This document shows, piece by piece, positions 9,424-16,140 of a stretch of 19,218 nucleotides of DNA (within the stretch, counting starts at the first letter, position 1; each line of letters opens with the position of its first letter). This DNA comes from DATEHQ01 sp035279525. Its GTDB lineage: Bacteria; Chloroflexota; Dormibacteria; Dormibacterales; Dormibacteraceae. The stretch is taken from positions 1 to 19,218 of the forward strand of contig DATEHQ010000204.1 of NCBI GenBank assembly GCA_035279525.1, written 5' to 3'. A program made the position numbers and the translations under genes. Under the pieces are notes generated by a model. The model did no database searches. It had not been told where the DNA came from and saw only the letters and a list, made by a program, of their open reading frames with translations.

Positions 9424-10107
9424 CTACAGAGTCCCGTCGATGACGCTGCGCACCAGGCGCAGCACGCGCTTACGCGAACCCCGCAGCACGGGCAGGTTGG
9501 CCAGCCCGAGGAGGCGGACGATCAGGTCGCACGTCTCGTCGATCACCTCGAGCGTACGCAGCCTGCCCGCCGAGCGGTCGAAGATCCAGAAGTAGAGGAT
9601 GCCCATCTGGTAGAGCCAGAGCAACGTGGGCAGCTCGGCGGCGATGTCGGCGGCAAATCGAGTGTCCGAGCCGTTCACGACCTCGCCGTAGAGGTCGATC
9701 ACCTCGTCGCGCAGCGCCCTGGATTCGCGTCCGAAAGGATTCAGCGGGCTCGAAGGATCCGCCACCGTGCTGAAGATCGCGCCGGCGAAGTCGTGGAACG
9801 GCTCGCACGTGACCACGACGGCCCGCATGGTGGCGCGCAGCCGCGCGCCGAAGCCACGCTCGCGGGCAAGGAGCGGCGCGATCGCGGCGAGGTGCAGCTC
9901 GTGCGTGTGGCGGTAGAACTCGAGCACGAGGTGCTCCTTCGAAGCGAAGTAGTGGTACGAGCTGCCCAGCGAGACCCCGGCGCGCTCGGCGATGGTCCGC
10001 ATCGTGGTGGCGTGATAGCCACGTTCCTGGAAGAGCTCGAGGGCGGCACCGAAGATCGCCGCCCTCGACGTCTCGCCGCGTCTGGTCCTGCGCGCCTCGA
10101 CGGCCAA
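9424..10107 (-). CDS. TetR/AcrR family transcriptional regulator
   Basis: A 227-residue one-component regulator. The N-terminal TetR helix-turn-helix spans ~14-60, with FQERGYHATTMRTIAERAGVSLGSSYHYFASKE showing the typical AGVS turn and YHYF recognition helix (written here as the span 26-58; key residues Gly45-Ser51 and Tyr51-Phe54). The C-terminal ~160 residues form an all-helical ligand domain of unknown ligand. The TTG at 10107 is the only usable start after the upstream stop. It lies 9 nt behind, and in frame with, the stop of the membrane protein gene, so the two are one operon. Two palindromes in the divergent region upstream of that operon are the likely operators. The neighbouring thioesterases suggest an acyl-CoA or fatty-acid ligand, but this is inference. 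Confidence 0.92.
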   Translation of the reverse strand: MAVEARRTRRGETSRAAIFGAALELFQERGYHATTMRTIAERAGVSLGSSYHYFASKEHLVLEFYRHTHELHLAAIAPLLARERGFGARLRATMRAVVVTCEPFHDFAGAIFSTVADPSSPLNPFGRESRALRDEVIDLYGEVVNGSDTRFAADIAAELPTLLWLYQMGILYFWIFDRSAGRLRTLEVIDETCDLIVRLLGLANLPVLRGSRKRVLRLVRSVIDGTL

Positions 10108-10116
10108 GCGATCGAC

Positions 10117-10515
10117 CTAGGCGCCGGGCGCCGGCTGGTAGGGGTTGTGGCTGGCCGGGAGGGGTGCCCTGACGCGGCCGGAGCGGCGGATGAGGTAGAG
10201 CACGAACAGGTTGAAAAAGTGCATGAAGCCGAGCACGAGGGCCACGCCGCCGACGCGGGTCACCGTCTCCTGGATCATGTCCGCGACCGAGCCAGGGGCT
10301 CCGCCGGCGTTGATCAGGAGGGCTGCCGCCCCGAAGTTGATGAGGTAGAAACCCACCACGAGCAGCCGGTTCACGGAGTCGGCGAGGCCCTCCTCCTTGA
10401 ACACCGCAACCAGCCAGGCACGGCCGTTGCGGAAGAGCGTCCTGCTCACCCATATGGTGAGGAAGGCGCTGGCTGCGATATAGACGAAATAATCGGTCAG
10501 TCGAAGGTAGTCCAT
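10117..10515 (-). CDS. Small conserved membrane protein of unknown function
   Basis: A 132-residue protein with three clear hydrophobic segments (about residues 9-27, 48-72 and 87-109) and a short Pro-rich tail. It resembles uncharacterised small membrane proteins of actinobacteria that share the LADSVNRLLVVGFYLIN-type central helix; I do not know a function. ATG 10515 is preferred over GTG 10524 because GGGGTGAT stands 5 nt upstream of the ATG as a ribosome-binding site. It heads the operon with tetR, is transcribed from a good promoter (TTGACT-17-TAGAGT) about 90 nt upstream, and is divergent from the thioesterase-uvrA operon. Regulation by the adjacent TetR protein is likely because a palindrome covers its predicted transcription start. 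Confidence 0.8.
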   Translation of the reverse strand: MDYLRLTDYFVYIAASAFLTIWVSRTLFRNGRAWLVAVFKEEGLADSVNRLLVVGFYLINFGAAALLINAGGAPGSVADMIQETVTRVGGVALVLGFMHFFNLFVLYLIRRSGRVRAPLPASHNPYQPAPGA

Positions 10516-10593
10516 CGCAATCACCCCAGTTTCAAATCCCCACCAGATCGGAGGCTGCGCCGAGATCTGGCTGGGACCGCTATCGAGTTTGAT

Positions 10594-10607
10594 TTGAACA
10601 TGTTCAA
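10594..10607. promoter_or_regulatory. Operator 1: perfect 14-bp palindrome TTGAACATGTTCAA
   Basis: The site is identical to its own reverse complement. It covers the predicted +1 region of the minus-strand promoter and lies just upstream of the plus-strand -10 (TAGACT, 10610). Size, symmetry and position next to a tetR gene are typical of a TetR-family operator. Confidence 0.65.
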
Positions 10608-10609
10608 GT

Positions 10610-10615
10610 TAGACT
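10610..10615 (+). promoter_or_regulatory. Probable -10 box (TAGACT) for the thioesterase-uvrA operon
   Basis: TAGACT is preceded 16 nt upstream by TTTGAT (10588-10593) as a weak -35. A start near 10622 would give a ~43-nt leader before the first thioesterase. Operator 1 lies in the spacer. The box shares three bases with the -10 of the opposite promoter. Confidence 0.4.
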
Positions 10616-10641
10616 CTAGATCCGAATTGGCACAAAGTCAA
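10613..10641 (-). promoter_or_regulatory. Sigma-70-like promoter for the membrane protein-tetR operon
   Basis: On the minus strand TTGACT (10641-10636) and TAGAGT (10618-10613) are separated by exactly 17 nt, the best canonical promoter in the window. Transcription would start near 10606, inside operator 1, and run to the ATG at 10515 with a leader of about 90 nt. Confidence 0.6.
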
Positions 10642-10647
10642 GCATTT

Positions 10648-10661
10648 TTGAACACGTTCAG
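10648..10661. promoter_or_regulatory. Operator 2: near-palindrome TTGAACACGTTCAG
   Basis: This site shares TTGAACA-GTTCA with operator 1 and keeps perfect TGAAC/GTTCA arms around a non-palindromic centre. Its centre is 54 bp from that of operator 1. It lies upstream of the minus-strand -35 and ends 3 nt before the thioesterase ATG at 10665, where it would also cover the ribosome-binding region. Confidence 0.55.
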
Positions 10662-10664
10662 TTC

Positions 10665-11099
10665 ATGGAGCACCTAGTGGGGGCCGCCGAGCGCGCCGCC
10701 TGGCTGCTGAACGCCGAGCGCGCCGGCTGGATGGAGACGCTCGGCGCGTGGATCGCCGAGGCGGAGCCCGGCCGAGTCGTGATCGAGCTCGAGGCCGGGC
10801 CGCAGCACCGCCATGGCGGAGGCGTCGTCCAGGGAGGCGTGATCACCCAGATCGCCGACGCCGCGATGGGGATGTCGCTGGCCACCCTCCAGTCGGACGG
10901 CAACTGGAACACGACGATCGAGCTCAAGATCAACTTCCTCCGGCCCGCGATCCAGGGCCGGCTGCGCGCCGTCGGCCGCGTGGTCGAGATGCGCCAGTCC
11001 CTGCTCTTCAGCGAGGCAGACGTGCTCGACGACCAGGACCGGCTCGTCGCGCGCGCCTCGTCCACGTGCATGGTGGTCCCGCCGGGGCAGGGCCGGTGA
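10665..11099 (+). CDS. PaaI/hotdog-fold acyl-CoA thioesterase-like protein (first of tandem pair)
   Basis: A 144-residue single-domain hotdog protein of the PaaI/YdiI type; relatives hydrolyse acyl- or aryl-CoA thioesters in the cytosol. The core segment is VVQGGVITQIADAAMG, with Asp in the catalytic position, followed by the KINFLRPA strand. The common HGG motif reads QGG here, unlike the second copy. ATG 10665 has no Shine-Dalgarno site. GTG 10677 has GGAG 6 nt upstream and is a possible alternative start, four codons shorter. The gene overlaps the next by GTGA. It is the first gene of a thioesterase-thioesterase-uvrA-MFS run whose start is framed by two TetR-type operators. Substrate unknown. 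Confidence 0.87.
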   Translation: MEHLVGAAERAAWLLNAERAGWMETLGAWIAEAEPGRVVIELEAGPQHRHGGGVVQGGVITQIADAAMGMSLATLQSDGNWNTTIELKINFLRPAIQGRLRAVGRVVEMRQSLLFSEADVLDDQDRLVARASSTCMVVPPGQGR

Positions 11100-11509
11100 G
11101 CAGGACCGCCGCGCCTTCCCGCGCCTGGGAGTGGCTCGGCATGCGACTCGTCGACTCCGGCGATGGGACGGCGACCGTCGAGATGGCGACCGAGGAACGG
11201 ATGGCCAACGTGTCCGGCTTCGTCCACGGCGGGATGATCAGCACCCTGGCCGACAGCGCGATGGGCCGCGCGGTGCGTACCATCAAGCCCTCGGTCCGCC
11301 GGGCGGCCAGCTTCGACCTGAAGCTCAGCTTCATCGCGTCCGCCAGGATCGGCGAGAACCTGCGCGCGGTCGGTAAGGTGGTGCATTCCGGCCGCCGGAC
11401 GTGTGTCACGGAGTGTCGGGTCGAGGACGGGCGTGGAAGGCTGATCGCGACCGCAAGCGCCACGTTCATGGTGTCACGAGAGAGGGAAGGAACAGAGGGT
11501 GCCGACTGA
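11096..11509 (+). CDS. PaaI/hotdog-fold acyl-CoA thioesterase-like protein (second of tandem pair)
   Basis: A 137-residue hotdog protein of the same family. It carries the canonical FVHGGMISTLADSAMG segment with the His and Asp expected of PaaI-type enzymes, followed by FDLKLSFIASA. The GTG start at 11096 overlaps the TGA of the first thioesterase (GTGA), and its own stop lies 11 nt inside uvrA, so the three genes are translationally coupled. The pair probably arose by tandem duplication followed by divergence and may form a heteromer, which is inference. Hydrolysis of a medium-chain, aromatic or hydroxylated acyl-CoA would fit the family. Confidence 0.87.
   Translation: MSRTAAPSRAWEWLGMRLVDSGDGTATVEMATEERMANVSGFVHGGMISTLADSAMGRAVRTIKPSVRRAASFDLKLSFIASARIGENLRAVGKVVHSGRRTCVTECRVEDGRGRLIATASATFMVSREREGTEGAD
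11487..11492 (+). promoter_or_regulatory. Shine-Dalgarno site of uvrA inside the second thioesterase gene
   Basis: AAGGAA within a purine-rich run (GAGAGGGAAGGAA) ends 6 nt before the uvrA GTG at 11499. It supports that start and re-initiation after the overlapping thioesterase gene. Confidence 0.6.
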
Positions 11510-14396
11510 CCAGATAACCATTCGCGGCGCCCGCGAGCACAACCTCAAGAACGTCACCCTGTCGATCCCGCGGGACCGGCTCGTGGTCTTCACGGGCCTG
11601 TCGGGGTCGGGCAAGTCCTCGCTCGCCTTCGACACCATCTATGCCGAGGGCCAGCGCAGGTACGTGGAGTCGCTGTCCGCCTACGCGCGCCAGTTCCTGG
11701 GCCAGATGGAAAAGCCGGACGTCGACATCATCGAGGGGCTCTCGCCGGCCATCTCGATCGACCAGAAGGGCACGTCGAAGAATCCGCGGTCGACCGTCGG
11801 CACCGTGACAGAGGTCTACGACTACCTGCGACTGCTCTACGCGCGCATCGGCCATCCGCACTGCCCGGTGTGCGGCCGCGAGGTGCGGCGCCAGACGGTG
11901 GAGCAGATGGCGGACCACGTCGAGAAGCTGCCCAAGGGCACGCGCATCATGGTCCTCGGCCCTGTGGTGAAGGGTCGCAAGGGCGAGTACCGCTCGCTGA
12001 TCGAGGACGTGCGCAAGTCGGGCTTCGTCCGCGTGCGCGTCGACGGCAGCCTTTACGAGATCGGCGAGTCGATCCCGATGGACAAGAACAAGAAGCACGA
12101 CGTCCAGGTCGTCGTCGACCGGATCGTCGTCGGCCCCGAGCAGCGGACGCGGCTGGTCGACTCCATCGAAACCGCGGCGCGATTGGGCAGCGGCTCTGTG
12201 ATCATCTCCCCCGTCGACGCCGGGGAGGAGATCCAGATGTCGCAGGCTTACGCGTGCCCGTATGACGGCACGAGCGTGCCGGAACCCGAACCGCGGAACT
12301 TTTCATTCAACAGCCCGCACGGCGCCTGCCCGGTTTGCACCGGCATCGGCTCGCAACTTGTGGTGGACGGCGACCTCGTCGTGCCGGATCCGTCGCTGTC
12401 GCTTCGGGACGGAGCCGTCGCGGCGTGGAGCCGCTCTCAGTTCTTCTATCCCGAGCTGCTCGAGTCGGTGAGCAAGTACTTCGACATCGACATGGACAAG
12501 CCATGGTCGAAGCTGCCGAGGCAGCAGCGTGACGTGCTGCTCAACGGGACGGGCGAGAAGAAGATTCGTTTCGGCTACAAGAACCAGTACGGCCATTCGC
12601 GCTGGTACGAGGCGCCGTTCGAAGGCGTGATCGCAAACCTCCAGCGCAGGTACGAGGAGACGCAGTCCGAATACCTCAAGGCCGAGCTGGAGCGGTACAT
12701 GTCGGACAAGCCGTGCCCCAGGTGCAAGGGCCGGAGGCTCAAGCCCGAGTCGCTCGCCGTGACGGTCGCCGACCACAACATCGCCGAGGTGTGTGCCCTG
12801 TCGGTGAGCAATGCGATCAGCCTGGTCGACGGTCTCGAGCTGAGCGAGCGGGAGCAGCTGATCGCCCGTGGCGTGCTGAAGGAGATCCGCGAGCGCCTGC
12901 AGTTCATGATCGACGTCGGTCTCGAGTACCTCACCATCGAGCGCGCCGCCAACACCCTGTCGGGCGGCGAGTCGCAGCGGATCCGGCTGGCGACGCAGAT
13001 CGGCTCGAAGCTGATGGGCGTCCTCTACATCCTCGACGAGCCGTCGATCGGCCTCCACCAGCGTGACAACCGGCGGTTGATCAACACGCTGATCCGCCTG
13101 CGTGACCTTGGCAACACCCTGATCGTGGTCGAGCACGATGAAGAGACGATCCGGTCGGCGGACTACATGGTGGACATCGGGCCGGCGGCCGGCGAGCACG
13201 GCGGCGAGATAGTCGCGGCCGGTCCGGTGGCGAAGGTGCTGCAGGATCCGCACTCGCTGACGGCGGCCTACCTGCGGGGGGACAGGGCCATCCCCGTGCC
13301 GGCGACCCGGCGAAAGGGAACGGGCAAGCGGCTCGTCATCCGCGGTGCGCGTGCGAACAACCTGAAGGACATCGACGTCTCCATCCCGCTTGGGGGTTTC
13401 GTCGCGGTCTCGGGCGTGAGCGGCTCGGGCAAGTCGTCGCTCGTCACCGACATCATCAGCCGCAAGGTCGCACAGCACTTCTATCGCGCGAAGGAGAGAC
13501 CCGGGCCGCACGAGGCCGTCGATGGGCTCGAGCACCTGGACAAGGCCATCGACATCGACCAGTCGCCGATCGGCCGGACTCCCCGCAGCAACCCGGCCAC
13601 GTACACGGGAATGTTCACCTACATGCGCGACCTGTTCGCCAGCCTGCCCGAAGCGAAGATGCGGGGCTACAAGCCGGGCCGGTTCAGCTTCAACGTCCGC
13701 GGCGGCCGCTGCGAGGCGTGCCAGGGCGACGGGATCATCCAGATCGAGATGCACTTCCTGCCCGACGTGTACGTGCCGTGCGAGGTCTGCCACGGGACCC
13801 GTTACTCGCGCGAGGTGCAGGAGGTCAAGTTCCGGGGCCACTCGATCGCGGACGTGCTGGAGATGACCGTCGACGAGGCGCTCGACGTGTTCGAGAACGT
13901 GCCCGCGATCAAGACCAAGCTGCGCACCCTTCACGACGTCGGCCTGGGCTACATCAGGCTCGGCCAGCCCGCGACGCAGCTGTCCGGAGGCGAAGCTCAG
14001 CGTGTGAAGCTGTCGTCCGAGCTCTCACGCCGGGACACCGGTCGCACCCTCTACCTGCTCGACGAGCCGACGACCGGCCTGCACTATGCGGACGTCGAGC
14101 GACTGCTCCAGGTGCTGCACCGCCTCGTCGACCATGGCAACACGGTCGTCGTGATCGAGCACAACCTCGACGTGCTCAAGACGGCCGACTGGCTGATCGA
14201 CCTGGGGCCCGAGGGCGGCGAGAAGGGCGGATACGTGATCGCCGAAGGGACGCCCGAGCAGCTGGCGAACAACCCGGCGTCCGCCACCGGCCAGTACCTG
14301 CGCGAACCGCTGGCGCGCGGCCGGAAGACTCCCGCACGCACGGCGCGGGCCAACGGTTCGAGCCGCGCGCGGCGCTCCAGGGTCGCCGTCGGTTAG
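11499..14396 (+). CDS. uvrA: Excinuclease ABC subunit UvrA
   Basis: Damage-sensing ABC ATPase dimer of nucleotide excision repair; it finds distorted DNA and loads UvrB. Length is 965 residues, close to the family norm, and both nucleotide-binding domains are complete. They are Walker A GLSGSGKS (33-40) with signature LSGGES (487-492) and LDEPSIGLHQ, and Walker A GVSGSGKS (639-646) with signature LSGGEAQR (from 828) and LDEPTTGLH. The C-terminal zinc finger that reads damage has C738, C741, C761 and C764. The first zinc site has C253, Asp256, C277 and C280, so one Cys is Asp, a variation also seen in actinobacterial-type UvrA. The GTG at 11499 overlaps the upstream thioesterase by 11 nt. The MFS gene follows directly. 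No SOS (LexA) box was recognised in front of the operon; the visible operators are TetR-like. Confidence 0.98.
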   Translation: MPTDQITIRGAREHNLKNVTLSIPRDRLVVFTGLSGSGKSSLAFDTIYAEGQRRYVESLSAYARQFLGQMEKPDVDIIEGLSPAISIDQKGTSKNPRSTVGTVTEVYDYLRLLYARIGHPHCPVCGREVRRQTVEQMADHVEKLPKGTRIMVLGPVVKGRKGEYRSLIEDVRKSGFVRVRVDGSLYEIGESIPMDKNKKHDVQVVVDRIVVGPEQRTRLVDSIETAARLGSGSVIISPVDAGEEIQMSQAYACPYDGTSVPEPEPRNFSFNSPHGACPVCTGIGSQLVVDGDLVVPDPSLSLRDGAVAAWSRSQFFYPELLESVSKYFDIDMDKPWSKLPRQQRDVLLNGTGEKKIRFGYKNQYGHSRWYEAPFEGVIANLQRRYEETQSEYLKAELERYMSDKPCPRCKGRRLKPESLAVTVADHNIAEVCALSVSNAISLVDGLELSEREQLIARGVLKEIRERLQFMIDVGLEYLTIERAANTLSGGESQRIRLATQIGSKLMGVLYILDEPSIGLHQRDNRRLINTLIRLRDLGNTLIVVEHDEETIRSADYMVDIGPAAGEHGGEIVAAGPVAKVLQDPHSLTAAYLRGDRAIPVPATRRKGTGKRLVIRGARANNLKDIDVSIPLGGFVAVSGVSGSGKSSLVTDIISRKVAQHFYRAKERPGPHEAVDGLEHLDKAIDIDQSPIGRTPRSNPATYTGMFTYMRDLFASLPEAKMRGYKPGRFSFNVRGGRCEACQGDGIIQIEMHFLPDVYVPCEVCHGTRYSREVQEVKFRGHSIADVLEMTVDEALDVFENVPAIKTKLRTLHDVGLGYIRLGQPATQLSGGEAQRVKLSSELSRRDTGRTLYLLDEPTTGLHYADVERLLQVLHRLVDHGNTVVVIEHNLDVLKTADWLIDLGPEGGEKGGYVIAEGTPEQLANNPASATGQYLREPLARGRKTPARTARANGSSRARRSRVAVG

Positions 14397-14478
14397 CCGG
14401 GAAACACTGAGCTCAGACCGCTCCGCGACGTACGGCGCGCTGCTGCGCGTCCCCGGTTTCAAGCGCCTCTACGCCGGC

Positions 14479-15651
14479 ATGCTCCTCGGCCGCATGGCGG
14501 GCTCGATGCTCTTCGTGGCCCTCGTCCTGTTCGTTCTTCAGCGTTATCACTCGCCGCAGCTGGCGGGGGCGACCGCGTTCATGGCCGCCCTGCCCGGCAT
14601 CGTCGTGTCGCCGCTGGCGGGAGCGCTCCTCGACAGATACGGGCGGGCGCGGCTCGTGGTCCTGGACTATCTCGTGGCCGCGACCTCCCTGGGCGTGATC
14701 GCCGGGCTGTCGGCGGCCCACCTCCTCGCGGCGCCGGCACTCCTGGTCATCGTCGCGGTCGCGTCCCTCACCAATCCGCTCAGCTGGGCCGGTGCGCGCT
14801 CGCTCTTTCCCATCCTCGCCCCGCGCCACCTCTGGGAGCACGCCAACGGGCTCGACAGCAGCGGCCACGTGATCGCCACCCTGCTGGCGTCGCCGCTCGC
14901 TGGGACCCTGGTCGGGCTGTTTGGCGGGGAGTGGGCGCTCGCCGTCTCCGGCGCCACCTACGTGGTGGCGGCGGCCGTGATGCTGCGCCTGCCTGATCCA
15001 CGGAATGCCGCGGCCCAGGTCGGATCGGTCCTCGGCAACGCGTGGCAGGGACTGCTTTACACCGTGCGCAACCCGACGCTTCGCGGCCTGGCGCTGACGC
15101 TGAGCGTCTTCAATGTGAGCAACGGCCTGCTCAACATCGCGGTCCCGGTGCTGGTCCTCGGCCGGCTGCATTCAGGGCCGTCGACGGTCGGCATCCTTTG
15201 GGGAATCATGGGCGGCGCCGGCCTCGCGTCGGCTCTCGTGACAGGTCGGTTCAACAGCGAGGGCAGGGAGCGGCACCTGATCGTCGGCGCCATCCTGATC
15301 GGAACCGCGGCGACCGCGCTTCTGCTGCTGGCGACCTCGCTGCCCGTGGTGGTGATCGCGGTCACGGTCCTCGGACTCTCGACCGGTCCCTTCGACATCG
15401 GGCTGTTCACGCTCCGCCAGCGGCGCACCGATCCGGCGTGGTTCGGGCGAGCGTTCGCGGTGTCGATGTCCCTCAACTCGGCGGGGAACCCGATCGGCTC
15501 AGCTCTCGCCGGCCCGCTGGTCGCGCGCTCCCTCAGCCTTGCACTCTGCACCGCGGCCGGCTTCGCGCTCCTCGCGGTCGTCTTTCCGATCTTGATGATC
15601 CCGGCGCGGGACGAGCACGCGCCGGCGGCTTCAGCTCCCGCCGCCTCCTAG
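14479..15651 (+). CDS. Major facilitator superfamily transporter
   Basis: A hydrophobic protein of 390 residues from this ATG, of the MFS_3/enterobactin-exporter-like type. The cytoplasmic motif A is seen as GALLDRYGRARLV after TM2, and 11-12 transmembrane segments are visible. The frame is open upstream and encodes LLRVPGFKRLYAGM before this ATG, which is the typical cytosolic start of an MFS protein leading into TM1. The true start is therefore probably earlier, and the only plausible codons are CTG (14407, or 14440/14443), since no ATG, GTG or TTG exists back to the in-frame stop at 14236-14238. A CTG at 14407 would lie 10 nt after the uvrA stop. Substrate unknown; a drug or metabolite exporter is the usual role. 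It overlaps the convergent membrane protein gene by 21 nt. Confidence 0.88.
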   Translation: MLLGRMAGSMLFVALVLFVLQRYHSPQLAGATAFMAALPGIVVSPLAGALLDRYGRARLVVLDYLVAATSLGVIAGLSAAHLLAAPALLVIVAVASLTNPLSWAGARSLFPILAPRHLWEHANGLDSSGHVIATLLASPLAGTLVGLFGGEWALAVSGATYVVAAAVMLRLPDPRNAAAQVGSVLGNAWQGLLYTVRNPTLRGLALTLSVFNVSNGLLNIAVPVLVLGRLHSGPSTVGILWGIMGGAGLASALVTGRFNSEGRERHLIVGAILIGTAATALLLLATSLPVVVIAVTVLGLSTGPFDIGLFTLRQRRTDPAWFGRAFAVSMSLNSAGNPIGSALAGPLVARSLSLALCTAAGFALLAVVFPILMIPARDEHAPAASAPAAS

Positions 15652-16080
15652 GACGCCCAGCCCGACCACTGTGAAGATCCCGCCCACGACGTTGAGGCCG
15701 ATTCCCACCAGCCCGCCGATCAGCTTGCCGCGCTGAATCGCGCGCAGGCCGCTGATGACGCCGAGCACCGGCAGGATGATGTAGTACCGGTTGAGAAACA
15801 GCGGGACGCCCGTGGAAACCAGGCCGGCGATGATCGACGAGAGCGCGAAGCCGCTGAACTGGTTGAGCAGAGCGGCAGACCCACCGACACCGAAAGCCAC
15901 GGGGTTGATGGGCTGGGGCATCTGGCCGGGGTATCCATAGCCGGGCTGGGACTGCTGGAGCGCGCCCGCGGGCGGGGGCGGTGGGTACGCGGGAAGGCCC
16001 TGGTAAGCCGGCGGGGGCGCGTTGGGTGGCGGCGGTGGGGGCATCGAGGGCGGCGTCGGGGGGAAGGCCTGATCGCTCAT
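15631..16080 (-). CDS. Proline-rich small membrane protein (DUF4190-like)
   Basis: A 149-residue protein. Residues ~5-60 are a Pro/Tyr/Gln-rich cytosolic tail (for example PPSMPPPPPPNAPPP), followed by three hydrophobic segments (~76-96, 99-114, 121-143) with the ISGLRAIQRGKLIGG loop typical of DUF4190-like small membrane proteins. Function is unknown; such proteins often sit in the envelope of actinobacteria and relatives. The ATG at 16080 is chosen over an upstream TTG (16110) because a TAGGAT -10 box (16094-16089) lies 8 nt before it, predicting a leaderless mRNA. It is divergent from the SDR gene (60 nt between starts), and its 3' end overlaps the MFS gene by 21 nt. Confidence 0.82.
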   Translation of the reverse strand: MSDQAFPPTPPSMPPPPPPNAPPPAYQGLPAYPPPPPAGALQQSQPGYGYPGQMPQPINPVAFGVGGSAALLNQFSGFALSSIIAGLVSTGVPLFLNRYYIILPVLGVISGLRAIQRGKLIGGLVGIGLNVVGGIFTVVGLGVLGGGGS

Positions 16081-16088
16081 CGCGGCAC

Positions 16089-16094
16089 ATCCTA
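16089..16094 (-). promoter_or_regulatory. Probable -10 box (TAGGAT) of the proline-rich membrane protein gene
   Basis: TAGGAT on the minus strand is separated by 8 nt from the ATG at 16080, so the transcript would start at the initiation codon. There is no Shine-Dalgarno site. Confidence 0.45.
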
Positions 16095-16126
16095 GTGCGC
16101 GCTTGGTCAATTTCAGCCGAGATAGT

Positions 16127-16132
16127 TAACGT
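16127..16132 (+). promoter_or_regulatory. Possible -10 box (TAACGT) of the acyl-CoA reductase-like gene
   Basis: TAACGT lies 8 nt before the ATG at 16141 in the 60-bp divergent region. It is a weaker match than the other four, and TAGTTA at 16123 is an overlapping alternative. No ribosome-binding site is visible. Confidence 0.35.
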
Positions 16133-16140
16133 TCCCCTGG

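Noticed and set aside
12303..13934. 543-codon open frame on the minus strand inside uvrA
   Set aside because: Shadow of uvrA in GC-rich DNA, with no recognisable domain and no ribosome-binding or promoter signal.
15624..15645. GGCGGC/GCCGCC inverted repeat at the MFS/membrane-protein 3' overlap as a terminator
   Set aside because: Only 6 bp, fully inside coding sequence, no T-run on either strand.
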